Notes: generated by a model from the sequence alone, not told the origin. A DNA stretch of 64,000 nt from Halorussus salinisoli (GCA_005239435.1 SZNP01000001.1:744001-808000), one strand, 5' to 3'; positions 25,750 through 35,047 are shown, numbered from the stretch's first letter. Translations and numbers: made by a program.

Positions 25750-25888
25750 GAGGTCACGTCGCGAGGTCACGTCGCGGTTGGAAGACACTGCTCGATTCGA
25801 GACGGGTGAGACGCTAGCTACACCGTGACTGGAGACGAACGAGACGGTTAGCCACTGTTCGACCCGAGACGAACGAGACACTAGCTAC
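25750..25888. repeat. Short direct repeats downstream of the cupin gene
   Basis: GAGGTCACGTCGC occurs twice in perfect tandem (25750-25762, 25763-25775). Three spaced copies of GAGACGRRYGAGAC follow, at about 25799, 25832 and 25866 (period 33-34 nt). The first and third are followed by CTAGCTAC and the second by GGTTAGCC. The TAGCTAC tails match the end of the neighbouring hairpin repeats. The 25687-25978 gap shows no gene. Confidence 0.5.
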
Positions 25889-25978
25889 TCCGGAGCCAAC
25901 CAGACCGTAGCCGCCCCGGACGGCACCGCGACAGCCTCGCGGGGCGGAAAGACGCGAACGGCGAAGCCGAGAGCCGAA

Positions 25979-26878
25979 TCAGTCGAGTTCGGCGAGGAAT
26001 CGTCCGAACACTTCGGCTTCCACGTCGCGAAGTTCCGCCTCGTTTTGCGGACCCACGCCAGTTTTGAGGTCCTCCGGGTCGGCGTCGGTCTCGCCCTCGT
26101 AGAGGTGCTCGAACAGCGTCGTCGCGGCGTCCGAGAGTTTCTCGCGGTGGTCGGCGACCAATTCGAGCGTCTCCTCGCGGTCCACGTCCCGGTCGGCAAT
26201 CTCGGCGTGGGCGACTCGCCCGACGCCCGCAGCGAGGACGACCCGGAACTGGCCGACCTGCTCGCGGACGACTTCGCGGCGTTCCCACGTCGCGTCGAGC
26301 AGGTCCACGCCCGGCTCCTCCTCGTCGGCCAGGAATCGCTGGAGTGCGAACCCGTAGAGCCGTCCCGCGCTGTCCTCGCTGTGAATCTGGTCGGCGTACT
26401 GCCGGAGAAGTTCGTCCCTGCGCTCGTTCGAGACCTCGCCCGGTTCGGCCTTCCCCAGAATCATCAGGGCGTGGCCCCACCACTGGGAGAGTTCGTCGTC
26501 CGCGCCTTCTGCGTCGAGGATGTCGAGCATCGGTTCGAGAGCGTCGAGCGCCTCGCTGGCGTTCTCCCGCCGAGCGTGGAGTTCGACCACTCGCTCGTAG
26601 TGGTTGCGGGCCGTAGCGAGGTCACCGTTCTCGTGAGCGAGGCCAGCCAGTCGCAGTCCGAGGTCGATTGCGGCCTCGCGGTCGCCGAGTCGGCCCCGGG
26701 CGCTGATCGCTCTGTCGTAGTACTCCCGTACCGTCTCGTAGTCGCTTTCGCCTGCGAGTTCGGCTCGCTTCTCGTAGTAGAACGCCTCCGCGCGTCGCTT
26801 CCACGGGAGAAGCTGGTCGAAGTGTTCTCCGAGCAACCTGTCGAGTCGGCTCGCGTTTCCCGGTACCTTGGTGCTCAT
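25979..26878 (-). CDS. Helical-repeat (TPR-like) acidic cytoplasmic protein
   Basis: 299 residues, almost wholly helical with repeated amphipathic pairs such as EYYDRAISARGRLGDREAAIDLGLRLAGLAHENGDLATARNHYERVVELHARREN. This spacing of about 34 residues is TPR-like. No signal or membrane segment is present. It is probably a scaffold for protein interactions; family and partner are unknown. A TATA box 23-32 nt before the ATG suggests a leaderless, independent transcript. Confidence 0.65.
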   Translation of the reverse strand: MSTKVPGNASRLDRLLGEHFDQLLPWKRRAEAFYYEKRAELAGESDYETVREYYDRAISARGRLGDREAAIDLGLRLAGLAHENGDLATARNHYERVVELHARRENASEALDALEPMLDILDAEGADDELSQWWGHALMILGKAEPGEVSNERRDELLRQYADQIHSEDSAGRLYGFALQRFLADEEEPGVDLLDATWERREVVREQVGQFRVVLAAGVGRVAHAEIADRDVDREETLELVADHREKLSDAATTLFEHLYEGETDADPEDLKTGVGPQNEAELRDVEAEVFGRFLAELD

Positions 26879-26900
26879 GTGGTAGTCACCCACGCGGAGT

Positions 26901-26910
26901 TTTATAAATC
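26901..26910 (-). promoter_or_regulatory. TATA box of the TPR-like gene
   Basis: GATTTATAAA on the minus strand, 23-32 nt upstream of the ATG at 26878, in otherwise GC-rich DNA. The position predicts a leaderless mRNA. Confidence 0.5.
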
Positions 26911-27012
26911 TCTCCCTCGGAGAATTTAACGCCGATAGTTGCGTGAGTAAAACGGTCGGCAGGCTGACTGGATTCTCGGCGCTCGAAGAGAAAGCAGGAG
27001 AGAGGAGACGCT

Positions 27013-28290
27013 CTACGCGAGTTCTTCGATGTTCTTGCAGATCTCTTCGGCGTACTCGCTGGTACCGAGCTTCTCGCCGCCCTCGATCTGGCGTTCGAGG
27101 TCGTAGGTGACCTTGCCCGAGGAGATGGTCTTTTCGACGGCGTCGCGGATGAGTTTCCCGGTGTCGTCCCAGCCGAGGTACTCGAACAGCAGGCGGCCCG
27201 AGAGGATGAGTGCGCTCGGGTTGGCCATGTCCTGACCGGCGCGCTTGGGCGCGGAGCCGTGGACCGGTTCGGCGAGACAGCGGTTGTCGCCGAAGTTCGC
27301 GCCGGGCGCGATGCCGAGACCGCCGATCTGGGCACCTGCGGCGTCCGAGAGGTAGTCGCCGTTGAGGTTCGGCATTGCGAGCACGTCGAACTCGTCTGTA
27401 CGGAGTTGCATCCACTGGAGCATCGCGTCGGCGAGGCGCTCCTCGACCATCACGGCGTCTTCGGGGATGTCCACCTCGTCCTGCTCCTCCCAGAGGGAGT
27501 CGGGCGCGGCGAACACTTCGTCGTCGGGGTACTCCTCGTCGGCGACTTCCATGCCCCAGTCACCGAACTGACCCTCGGTGAACTTCATGATGTTACCCTT
27601 GTGGACGAGCGTGACCTTGTCGCGGTCGTTCTCGATGGCGTAGTCGATGGCCTCGCGAACGAGGCGCTTGCTGCCCTTCTCGGAGATGGGCTTGAGACCG
27701 AGACCGATGGGACCCTCGTGCATCACGTCGTCGAAGTCCATCTCGTCTTCCACGAAGTCCCGCACCTTCTCGGCCTCCTCGGTGCCGGCCTTCCACTCGA
27801 TGCCCGCGTACACGTCCTCGGTGTTCTCCCGGAACGTGACCATGTCCATCTCCTCGGGCGCTTTCATCGGGGACGGGACGCCGTCGAGGTAGTAGGTCGG
27901 TCGGACGTTCGCGTAGAGGTCGAGTGTCTGACGGAGCGCGACGTTCAGCGAGCGGTAGCCAGCGCCGACCGGGGTCGTGAGCGGGCCCTTGATGGCGACG
28001 CGGTGTTCCTCGATTGCCTCGACCGTCTCGTCGGGGAGGTTCACGTCCTCGCCGTACTTCTGACGTGCGCTCTCACCGGCGTAGAGTCGCATCCAGTGGA
28101 CGTCGCGGCCGGTCTCCTCGGCGGCCTTCTGGAGAACCTTCTGGGCGGCCGGGCCGACGTCCTGCCCGATTCCGTCCCCGTGGATGATGGGGATAATCGG
28201 ATTGTCCGGAACGGAGAGACCGTCCTCGCCTTCCTCCTCGACAGTGATCTTTTCCCCACCTTCGGGAACTTCTATCTTGTCGTAGCTCAT
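27013..28290 (-). CDS. icd: NADP-dependent isocitrate dehydrogenase
   Basis: 425 residues. It has the prokaryotic icd layout: IPIIHGDGIGQDV near residue 35, RSLNVALRQTLDLYANVRP, the substrate-Ser/Arg region SPMKAPEEMDMVTFRENTEDVYAG (near residue 150), the catalytic Lys in VTLVHKGNIMKF and the coenzyme loop NLNGDYLSDAAGAQIGGLGIAPGANF, followed by HGSAPKRAGQDMANPSA. Preference for NADP rather than NAD is the family norm for haloarchaeal enzymes and is not proved here. It feeds the citric acid cycle with 2-oxoglutarate. A TATA box sits at 28315-28324. Confidence 0.95.
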   Translation of the reverse strand: MSYDKIEVPEGGEKITVEEEGEDGLSVPDNPIIPIIHGDGIGQDVGPAAQKVLQKAAEETGRDVHWMRLYAGESARQKYGEDVNLPDETVEAIEEHRVAIKGPLTTPVGAGYRSLNVALRQTLDLYANVRPTYYLDGVPSPMKAPEEMDMVTFRENTEDVYAGIEWKAGTEEAEKVRDFVEDEMDFDDVMHEGPIGLGLKPISEKGSKRLVREAIDYAIENDRDKVTLVHKGNIMKFTEGQFGDWGMEVADEEYPDDEVFAAPDSLWEEQDEVDIPEDAVMVEERLADAMLQWMQLRTDEFDVLAMPNLNGDYLSDAAGAQIGGLGIAPGANFGDNRCLAEPVHGSAPKRAGQDMANPSALILSGRLLFEYLGWDDTGKLIRDAVEKTISSGKVTYDLERQIEGGEKLGTSEYAEEICKNIEELA

Positions 28291-28314
28291 AACATCCGAA
28301 CCTGCGTGAGAGAG

Positions 28315-28324
28315 GGATAAAAGG
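28315..28324 (-). promoter_or_regulatory. TATA box of icd
   Basis: CCTTTTATCC on the minus strand, 25-34 nt before the ATG at 28290. The short distance suggests a leaderless or very short-leader mRNA. Confidence 0.5.
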
Positions 28325-28503
28325 TCTGCCGTTTAGCCGCGTGAGTCCCAAAACACCCTTAAATTCCTAGTTTGGGTACGGAACTCACTCTCAAACTCTC
28401 CGGTCGATACTCGACCCGTGCCGGCAAACTTGTGACCCGTCACGTCGGCGTTCCGCGTCCCGATTGACCGGAAGTTAAGAACCCGGACGAACCACCCACC
28501 AGC

Positions 28504-29400
28504 ATGAAGGTCATCGTTCACGGCGGGGCCGGAAGCGACCCCGACGAACCCGAACCCAGACAGGCAGTGTTGGACGAGGCGGCCGAGACCGGCGCGGCCG
28601 AGCCGTCGGTCGTAGACGCGATAGAGTCCGCGGTCCACGTCCTCGAATCCTCGCCGCGGTTCAACGCCGGGGTCGGCGGCGCGGTCCAGAGCGACGGCGA
28701 AATCCGGACCGACGCGGGCGTGATGACCAGCGACCGCGAGGCGGGAGCGGTCTGCTCGATGCCGGGCGTCGAACGCGCCGTGAGCGCCGCCAGAGTCGTG
28801 ATGGAGGAGACGCCGCACGTCCTCGTCTCGGGCGACCACGCGGTGGACCTCGCCGAGGATTTCGGCGTCGAGACGGGCGTGAACCTCTGGTCCGAGGAGA
28901 CTCGAGAGAAGTGGGACGACCTCGATTCAGTCCCCGAGGGCACGCCGAGCGACCACCTCGACTGGCTCCGCGAGAAGTTCGGCGGGAGTCCGGAGAGCGA
29001 GCGCGACCCGAAGGACCACGACACCGTCGGTGCGGTCGCCACGGACGGCGACGAGTTCGCGGCGGCCACCTCCACCGGAGGCCGATGGCTGGCCTTGGCG
29101 GGTCGGGTCGGCGACGTGCCCCAGATCGGAAGCGGATTCTTCGCGGCCCCCGCGGGCGCGGCCAGCGCGACGGGCGCGGGCGAGGACATCGCCAAAGCGA
29201 CTCTCACTCGGCGGGCGGTCCGACACCTCGAATCCGGCCACGAGGCGCAGGCCGCGGCCGACCGGGCCATCGAGGAGTTCGCCGAACTCACGGGGTCGTC
29301 GGCGGGCGTCATCGTCCTCGACCGCGACGGGAACGCCGGGAGCGCATTCAACAGCGACGCGATGCAGACCGCGGTCGGTAGTCGGACCACGAGAGAGTAG
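28504..29400 (+). CDS. Isoaspartyl peptidase/L-asparaginase (Ntn hydrolase)
   Basis: 298 residues. The proenzyme start MKVIVHGGAGSDPDEPEPR is the plant-type asparaginase signature. The nucleophile Thr is in KDHDTVGAVATD near residue 178, where autocleavage exposes it. Downstream, STGGRWLALAGRVGDVPQIGSGFFA is the substrate pocket. It would cleave L-asparagine or isoaspartyl dipeptides in the cytoplasm. GAAGTTAAGAAC about 30 nt before the ATG is a plausible promoter. The C-terminus merges into a GAGAGTAG/GGACGACGAG repeat-like run at 29390-29440. Confidence 0.9.
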   Translation: MKVIVHGGAGSDPDEPEPRQAVLDEAAETGAAEPSVVDAIESAVHVLESSPRFNAGVGGAVQSDGEIRTDAGVMTSDREAGAVCSMPGVERAVSAARVVMEETPHVLVSGDHAVDLAEDFGVETGVNLWSEETREKWDDLDSVPEGTPSDHLDWLREKFGGSPESERDPKDHDTVGAVATDGDEFAAATSTGGRWLALAGRVGDVPQIGSGFFAAPAGAASATGAGEDIAKATLTRRAVRHLESGHEAQAAADRAIEEFAELTGSSAGVIVLDRDGNAGSAFNSDAMQTAVGSRTTRE

Positions 29401-29553
29401 CCAGACGGCGAGAGTAGTCGGACGACGAGAAAGTCGCACGACGTCGGATACCGAACTCGTGCGAGTAGCTTCACTCCCGACGTAGGACGCGGGCGAACGA
29501 CGCCGTAGTTACCTGCCGTCACGCTCGAAAAAAGAGTCGAATCGGGAGTCGCG

Positions 29554-31131
29554 TTACGCTTCCGCTGTGGTCGTCTCTTCGTCTTCGTCCGTCACTTCGC
29601 CGTCTTCGGTCGTGGTCTCCTGACCGCCTTCGGTCGTGGTCTCCTCGTCACCTGCGTCGTCGCCCGTGTTCATCTCGCCCGTGTCGGTCTGATTGCCCGC
29701 CGCTATCGAGAGTTCGGCGGTCGAGCGCGCGCCGTCAGTGTAGACGCCGTGGGTGTAGGTCCCGTCGGGGAACTGTCCGACGTTGACCTCGAACGTCGCG
29801 CTCGCGGCACCCCGTGCGGGCACCTGCACGAGGTTCGATTCGACGACGTTCCCAGCGATACGGTAGGACATCCGCTTCGTGATTCGCTCGTTTCCGACGT
29901 TGATGACCGTCGCCGTCACAGTGTAGTCTTCACCCTGCTGGACCTCCGAGGGAGCGTCCAGGTTCTGGATGACGACGATTGCGAGTCCGCCCTCTCCGAC
30001 TTGGACCGACCCGACCGACGAGGAACCGACGGTGGCCACGCCGACGTTCGCATTCTCGACGGTGACGCTACTGATGGTCGTTTCCTCTCCGTCGGCTTGA
30101 GCACCCGGCTCTTCCTCTTCGGGGGTCGTCTCTTCTTCCTCTTCGGGAGTCGTTTCTTCTTGCTCTTCTTCCTCTTCTTCTTCAGGCGTGGTCTCCTGTT
30201 CGCCCATCTCGGTCGTGGTCTCTTCCTGAAGTGCGGCCTCTTCGGTGGTCGTCTCCTCTTCCTCTTCTTGCTCTTCCTCCTCTTCAGGCGTGGTCTCCTC
30301 ACCGTCCGCGACTTCGGTGGTCGTCTCTTCCTCGTCTTCGGGCGTGGTTTCTTCCGCTTCGGGCGTCGTCTCTTCTGCTTCGGTCGTCGTCTCCTCGGTC
30401 TCGATTCCGCCGGTGTCCACGTCCATCAGGATGAGCGTCTGGATGCTCATCTCCTGGACTTCAACGGTCTCGATGGTCGCGCTATCGACCGTGACCTCGC
30501 CGACTTCGGTCTGGCCTTCGGCCGCGGTCGTAGTCTCCTGTTCGCCCATCTCGGTCGTGGTTTCTTGCTCACCCATCTCAGTGGTGGTCTCCTGTTCGCC
30601 CATCTCGGTCTCTTCCTCGTCCGTCTCGGTCGTGGTCTCCTCCTGGAGCGCGGCCTCTTCTGTCGTCGTAGTTTCGCCAGCGGCCTGCTGGTCAGCGCCG
30701 GTCTCCACGCGGAAGTTCTGGACTGTCAACTGCGAGACGTTCATCTCCTCGATGGTCAGGTCCTGCACGACGACGGATTCGACCGACGTGTCCTCGCTCA
30801 GCGCCTGCGAGAGCGTCTGGTCCTCGGTCTCTAAGTTCTCCATCGAGACGTTCTCGAGCGAGAGACGCTGGAGTCTGAGGTTCTGTAGCGTCGCGTTGTC
30901 GAGCGTCTTGTTCTGGCTCGTCACCTCGACGCTGTCCGCCTGCATCGTCTGAATCGTCGCGTTCTCGACCGTGGCGTTAGCCAACTCTAGCTCTTCGACC
31001 GTCACGTTCTGTAATGTTACTCCGTTCGCTTTGTCGGTTGCCGACGGTGAGGTACCCCCGAGGGTCGCCAACGGGACGCTGGCGAGAACGAGCGCCGTCA
31101 CCATCAGCACTGCACCGGTTTCTCGTTGCAT
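29554..31131 (-). CDS. Large secreted acidic protein with beta-repeat blocks, ETTTE linkers and CARDB-like domain
   Basis: 525 residues from the ATG at 31131, unrecognised as a family. A Sec-type signal (MQRETGAVLMVTALVLASV, cut near residue 27) is followed by about 140 residues of short beta-like units rich in N-glycosylation sequons (NVT, NAT, NKT, NVS), as in L-x-N-x-T/S solenoids. A long acidic/Thr linker follows, built of ETTTE and EETTPEEEE repeats, including three copies of TTTEMGEQE. A second small beta block (VDSATIETVEVQEMSIQTLILM) and a third (ETTISSVTVENANVGVATV) sit within or after the linker. A CARDB-like Ig domain (VQQGEDYTVTATVINVGNERITKR...) ends near residue 490, followed by another acidic/Thr tail. 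No C-terminal anchor or PGF-type sorting tail is seen, so it is probably released or cell-wall-adsorbed. It looks like a surface or halomucin-like protein. Confidence 0.6.
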   Translation of the reverse strand: MQRETGAVLMVTALVLASVPLATLGGTSPSATDKANGVTLQNVTVEELELANATVENATIQTMQADSVEVTSQNKTLDNATLQNLRLQRLSLENVSMENLETEDQTLSQALSEDTSVESVVVQDLTIEEMNVSQLTVQNFRVETGADQQAAGETTTTEEAALQEETTTETDEEETEMGEQETTTEMGEQETTTEMGEQETTTAAEGQTEVGEVTVDSATIETVEVQEMSIQTLILMDVDTGGIETEETTTEAEETTPEAEETTPEDEEETTTEVADGEETTPEEEEEQEEEEETTTEEAALQEETTTEMGEQETTPEEEEEEEQEETTPEEEEETTPEEEEPGAQADGEETTISSVTVENANVGVATVGSSSVGSVQVGEGGLAIVVIQNLDAPSEVQQGEDYTVTATVINVGNERITKRMSYRIAGNVVESNLVQVPARGAASATFEVNVGQFPDGTYTHGVYTDGARSTAELSIAAGNQTDTGEMNTGDDAGDEETTTEGGQETTTEDGEVTDEDEETTTAEA

Positions 31132-31362
31132 AGGCAGGCAATCATATCGCTGGAAGCGCCAATAAACGGGCCTAACCGTTTCGTACCGTTTGGGGTTTTG
31201 ACGGGCTATTACTGCCATTACCGCGGAGTTATTTTCCGAGTACGACGGCCCTAACTACTCGGTGATATGTGGATAATCGGGAACGTTTCGCGGGGATATC
31301 GGGGGAGTGACGACGCCCCCCGAGACGCAAACTCTTTCCGGCATTCAGGACAACGTAGGGGC

Positions 31363-32259
31363 ATGAGCGAAATCGAGGTGGACCTCGAAGCCGAGAAGTA
31401 CGAGAAGCACCGCGAAGCCGGCGAGATTCTCGCGCAGGTCCGCGAGGAGGCCGCAGAGCGCGTCGAGGTCGGGACGAACCAGTTGGAGGTCGCCGAGTAC
31501 GCCGAGGAGCGCATCCGCGAACTCGGCGGCGAACCCGCCTTCCCGGTCAACATCAGCGTGGACGAAGAAGCCGCCCACGCTACGCCCGCGGCCGACGACG
31601 ACACCGAGTTCGGCGAGGAGATGATCAACCTTGACATCGGCGTCCACATCGACGGCTGGATCGCCGACACCGCGATTACGGTGGACCTATCGGGCAACCC
31701 TGAACTACAGGAGGCCAGCGAGGAGGCACTGGAGGCCGCGCTCGAATTGGTCGAACCCGGCGTCGAGACGGGCGAAATCGGCGCGGAGATAGAGTCGGTC
31801 ATCGACGGCTACGGCTACAACCCCGTGGTCAACCTCACCGGTCACGGTCTCGACCAGTACCAGCAGCACGTCTCGCCCAACATCCCGAACCGCGCGGTCT
31901 CCCAGGGCATCGAACTCGAAGTCGGCGACGTGGTCGCCATCGAACCGTTCGCCACCGACGGCACCGGCAAGGTTCACGAGGGCAACGACGAGGAGATTTT
32001 CGCGCTCGAACACGAGGGGTCGGTTCGTGACCGGCAGGCCCGGCAGGCCCTCGAACAGATCACCGAGGAGTTCCGGACGCTCCCGTTCGCCACGCGATGG
32101 CTGGACGTGGGCCGTGCCGAGATGGCGCTGCGCCGCCTGAAGATGAACAACATCGTCCACGGTTATCCGGTCCTCAAGGAAGACGATGGCCACCTCGTCA
32201 GTCAGAAAGAACACACCCTCATCGTGACCGAAGACGGCTGCGAAGTGACTACGGAGTGA
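31363..32259 (+). CDS. map: Methionine aminopeptidase type II
   Basis: 298 residues from the ATG at 31363. The pita-bread metalloprotease ligands are present: INLDIGVHIDGWIADTAITVD (Asp/Asp pair, near residue 85), LTGHGLDQY (His near 160), AIEPFATDG (Glu near 190) and the final QKEHTLIVTE (Glu near 285). The insertion in the middle identifies type II. It removes the initiator Met from nascent proteins. An upstream in-frame extension to 31267 lacks this homology and is rejected. Confidence 0.92.
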   Translation: MSEIEVDLEAEKYEKHREAGEILAQVREEAAERVEVGTNQLEVAEYAEERIRELGGEPAFPVNISVDEEAAHATPAADDDTEFGEEMINLDIGVHIDGWIADTAITVDLSGNPELQEASEEALEAALELVEPGVETGEIGAEIESVIDGYGYNPVVNLTGHGLDQYQQHVSPNIPNRAVSQGIELEVGDVVAIEPFATDGTGKVHEGNDEEIFALEHEGSVRDRQARQALEQITEEFRTLPFATRWLDVGRAEMALRRLKMNNIVHGYPVLKEDDGHLVSQKEHTLIVTEDGCEVTTE

Positions 32260-32447
32260 ATTTCGCAGGAGTCCGGTTTGCCGAAGTGTTTTCAGCCTCG
32301 CTACACTGTAACCGAGCGTATACGTCTCGGAAAACGAGATTGCCGTCGAGTCGAACTCGACCGTCCTGCGCTCCCGAAGACGGGTCGAGCAGTCGTCGTC
32401 TCGGAAGCCTCCACCCCGTAGATCGCTACGGCGGGAAAGTGGCGGCG

Positions 32448-32648
32448 TTACGCGTTGTTCATCCGCTGGCTGGTTTCTTCGCCACAGATTTGGCACTCTG
32501 TGACCCGGTACGGTTCCCGTGAGAACTCGGCGTTCTCTCGCTTCTGACTCTCGGTCCGAATCTGTACGGAGACGTCGTGTGGCGTCTCACGCTCGCATTC
32601 GTCGCACGATTCCGTTATCGCTTGGAAGCTTTGGTTTTGTGTTGCCAT
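32448..32648 (-). CDS. Small zinc beta-ribbon protein (DUF7835-like)
   Basis: 66 residues from the ATG at 32648 (MATQNQSFQAI). Two CxxC knuckles, CDEC near residue 15 and CQIC near residue 56, flank an acidic/Arg middle with REPYRVTE. This matches the haloarchaeal DUF7835 zinc-ribbon microproteins as I recall them. The function is unknown. GGAAGGTCACG just before the ATG could serve as Shine-Dalgarno. Longer starts further upstream have poor composition. Confidence 0.65.
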   Translation of the reverse strand: MATQNQSFQAITESCDECERETPHDVSVQIRTESQKRENAEFSREPYRVTECQICGEETSQRMNNA

Positions 32649-33103
32649 CGTGACCTTCCTCTCACTATCTCCTTGCGCTGATAGGAGCATAAAAACCCCA
32701 ATCCGTTGGGTGGCGTTCGAACCGTTCATTCCGACGCCTTCTTGCGATTTACCCGCGTTATAGGACGAGAATCGGTGAAACAGTTTATACTCTCGTTAGC
32801 GGGAGTAATGAAACAAAAACTGCCTGCAACGGCCGGAACTTTTAAATAATATTTCGTGGGCCGGACCGGCGAACGCAGACCGCAGCGAGACCAGGAGGTA
32901 CGAACCGGCGTACGCCCAAATCTCGTAGCCGAACACCCTCACCACTCGGACAGTTACGCTTCGTTCGACACTTTCGAACGTTCCGCAACGAACGCCACCG
33001 TTTCCCGTCCCGGACCACCGGAGGTTGGGAGTGCGACGAACGTTTCGTCCGGTGTCGAACCCGAACCGTGGCAAGCTAAACCCTCCCTCTCCATGGAGGA
33101 GAC
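32649..33103. other. Divergent intergenic region, no gene seen
   Basis: 455 bases between two divergent genes. It is comparatively AT-rich between 32690 and 32850, with CTTTTAAATAA at about 32830. No tRNA, small protein or hairpin was convincing. It probably contains promoters for the zinc-ribbon and HIT genes. Confidence 0.4.
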
Positions 33104-33640
33104 ATGGACCAGGTCTTCGCACCGTGGCGCATCGAGTGGGTCGAACGAGACGACGGGAACGACGACATCGACGGCTGTGTCTTCTGTGAACTCCCCGAAC
33201 GCGACGACGACCGCGAGAATCTCGTGGTCGCTCGGAGCGACCACGCCTTCGTGATGTTCAACAACTACCCCTACAATCCCGGCCACGCGATGGTCGTCCC
33301 CCGCGAACACACCGGGGATTACCGCGACCTATCGGAGACGGTCCTGCTCGACCACGCCCGACTCAAGCAGCGAACCTTCGACGCGCTCGAAACCGCGCTC
33401 GCGCCCGACGGCTTCAACGCGGGTCTCAACCTCGGGCAGGGCGCTGGCGGGTCCATCGACGACCACCTCCACACCCACGTCGTCCCGCGATGGCAGGGCG
33501 ACACCAACTTCATGCCGGTCGTCTCCGACACGAAGGTCATCGTGGAGGCGTTAGACGAGACCTACGACCGCGTGCGCGAGGCGTTCGCCCAACAGGAGGG
33601 CGCGGACGAGTCGGGCGACGGGGCAGTTCGTATCGAGTAG
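33104..33640 (+). CDS. HIT family nucleotide-binding protein
   Basis: 178 residues. The histidine triad motif is DDHLHTHVVPRW (HxHxH core, near residue 125) and the N-terminal CVFCELPE provides a zinc CxxC. FNNYPYNPGHAMVVPREH is the conserved AP4A-phosphorylase/Hint-like loop. It hydrolyses or binds adenosine-linked phosphates such as Ap4A or AMP-lysine. The ATG at 33104 follows a low-GC patch. Confidence 0.9.
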   Translation: MDQVFAPWRIEWVERDDGNDDIDGCVFCELPERDDDRENLVVARSDHAFVMFNNYPYNPGHAMVVPREHTGDYRDLSETVLLDHARLKQRTFDALETALAPDGFNAGLNLGQGAGGSIDDHLHTHVVPRWQGDTNFMPVVSDTKVIVEALDETYDRVREAFAQQEGADESGDGAVRIE

Positions 33641-33753
33641 GTCGGCACTCGCACGTACGCCCGGGCGTGACTCTCGGAGGGACCGCGCAATCGCGGTCCG
33701 GACTCGCCTGCGAGAGCGACACTACCTTCTTTCGGGAGTGCGAAAGGCGACCG

Positions 33754-34677
33754 ATGAGCCAACGGACCGTCCGCCGAGTCGGTGCCGTCATCTTGGCGGT
33801 CAATGTGCTGCTTATGGTCGCCAAGGGTCTCGTCTGGTGGGCCACCGGGAGTCTCGCCGTCGGTTCCGAGGCGGTCAACAGCCTCGCCGACTCCGCTTAC
33901 AGCGTAGTCATCCTCGCGGGCCTCTACCTGACGACTCGACCGCCGGACTTCAGCCACCCGCACGGCCACGAGCGCATCGAACCGTTCGTCTCGCTGTTCA
34001 TCGCCCTCGGCGTGTTCGCGGCGGGTGGCGCGGTCCTCTGGCGGGCAGTCTCCTCGGTCCTCTCGGGCGAGGTCGGGCCCGCCGTGACCTCCCCGGCCGC
34101 GGTGGCCGTGCTGGTCGGGACTGCCGCGGTCAAGTTCGGTCTCTACCGGTACTGCCTGGAGGCCGCCGAGCGGACCCACTCCCCGGCGCTGACCGCGACG
34201 GCGCTGGACAACCGCAACGACATCTTGACGGCGAGCGCGGCGCTGGCCGGCGTCCTCGGGTCGGGCGTCGGTTTCCCGGTGCTGGACCCGATCGCGGCGG
34301 GAGTCGTCTCGGCCGGTATCCTCTACACCGGCTACGAAATCGTCCAGGACAACGTGGACTATCTCGTCGGGAGCGCGCCGCCCGAAGACCTCCGGGCGGA
34401 AATCGTCCGGCGGACGCTGGCCCACCCCGAAGTTCGGGGTGCCCACGACGTAATCGCCCACTACGTCGGCCCGGAGATCGACGTGAGCCTCCACATCGAG
34501 GTCGAGGGCGACCGCACGCTCCGGGAGGCCCACAACATCGAGACCGACATCGTGGAGTCCATCCGGGAGTTGGAGGAGGTAGACGACGTGTTCGTCCACG
34601 TGGACCCGAAGGAACTCGGCGAGTGGAAAGCCGACGAGACCGTGGACGAGTTGGTCGAGGACGAACCGCGAAGGTGA
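33754..34677 (+). CDS. Cation diffusion facilitator (CDF) transporter
   Basis: 307 residues, six membrane helices then a cytosolic ferredoxin-like domain. TM2 reads SEAVNSLADSAYS (NxxxD) and TM5 reads TALDNRNDILTASAAL (DxxxD), a DxxxD site as in Mn/Fe-type CDFs rather than the zinc HxxxD type. HPHGHERIEPF is the inter-helix histidine loop. The C-terminus DIVESIRELEEVDDVFVHVDP is the regulatory domain. The protein exports divalent metals; Mn or Fe is inferred only from the motif. Confidence 0.85.
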   Translation: MSQRTVRRVGAVILAVNVLLMVAKGLVWWATGSLAVGSEAVNSLADSAYSVVILAGLYLTTRPPDFSHPHGHERIEPFVSLFIALGVFAAGGAVLWRAVSSVLSGEVGPAVTSPAAVAVLVGTAAVKFGLYRYCLEAAERTHSPALTATALDNRNDILTASAALAGVLGSGVGFPVLDPIAAGVVSAGILYTGYEIVQDNVDYLVGSAPPEDLRAEIVRRTLAHPEVRGAHDVIAHYVGPEIDVSLHIEVEGDRTLREAHNIETDIVESIRELEEVDDVFVHVDPKELGEWKADETVDELVEDEPRR

Positions 34678-34801
34678 ATACGTTCGGATATTATTGCTTA
34701 AAGAAACGAATTTATTGCTCTCTCGCCACGCTCCGACGGGCAACCCCGAAACCGCGACCGGGACGCAAGCTACTTGCGAAGTCGGTGAGGGGTACGAACC
34801 G

Positions 34802-35047
34802 ATGGTCTCGCTCGAAGTGGACCGGGACGACCCCGTCACGCGCTTCGCCACCCTGTTGCTCGTCGTCGGGACCGGACTGCTCGGACTCGGTCTCTATCGC
34901 ACGACGACGTACTCCTGCGGACCTGCTCGAGCAGGCTGTGGCGACTCGTTCGGGTTCGCGTTCGTCCTCTGGGGCGTTCCGCTGGTGGCGCTCTCGACCG
35001 TGGTACTGGCCGGTCGCATCGCGTCCCAGAATCTACGAGACGAGTAG
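34802..35047 (+). CDS. Small two-helix membrane protein, unknown
   Basis: 81 residues from the ATG at 34802. Two hydrophobic stretches, FATLLLVVGTGLLGLGLY and FGFAFVLWGVPLVALSTVVL, are joined by a loop containing SCGPARAGCGDSF, with two Cys that could bond outside the cell. The family is not recognised. It lies on the same strand as the CDF, 124 nt downstream. Confidence 0.55.
   Translation: MVSLEVDRDDPVTRFATLLLVVGTGLLGLGLYRTTTYSCGPARAGCGDSFGFAFVLWGVPLVALSTVVLAGRIASQNLRDE

Noticed and set aside
30534..30614. CRISPR-like short repeats
   Set aside because: The regular 27-nt units are codons for TTTEMGEQE in the secreted protein, with no unique spacers.
32700..32760. tRNA-like GTTCGAACC near 32717
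   Set aside because: The 5-bp T stem does not pair on either strand, and no anticodon arm follows.
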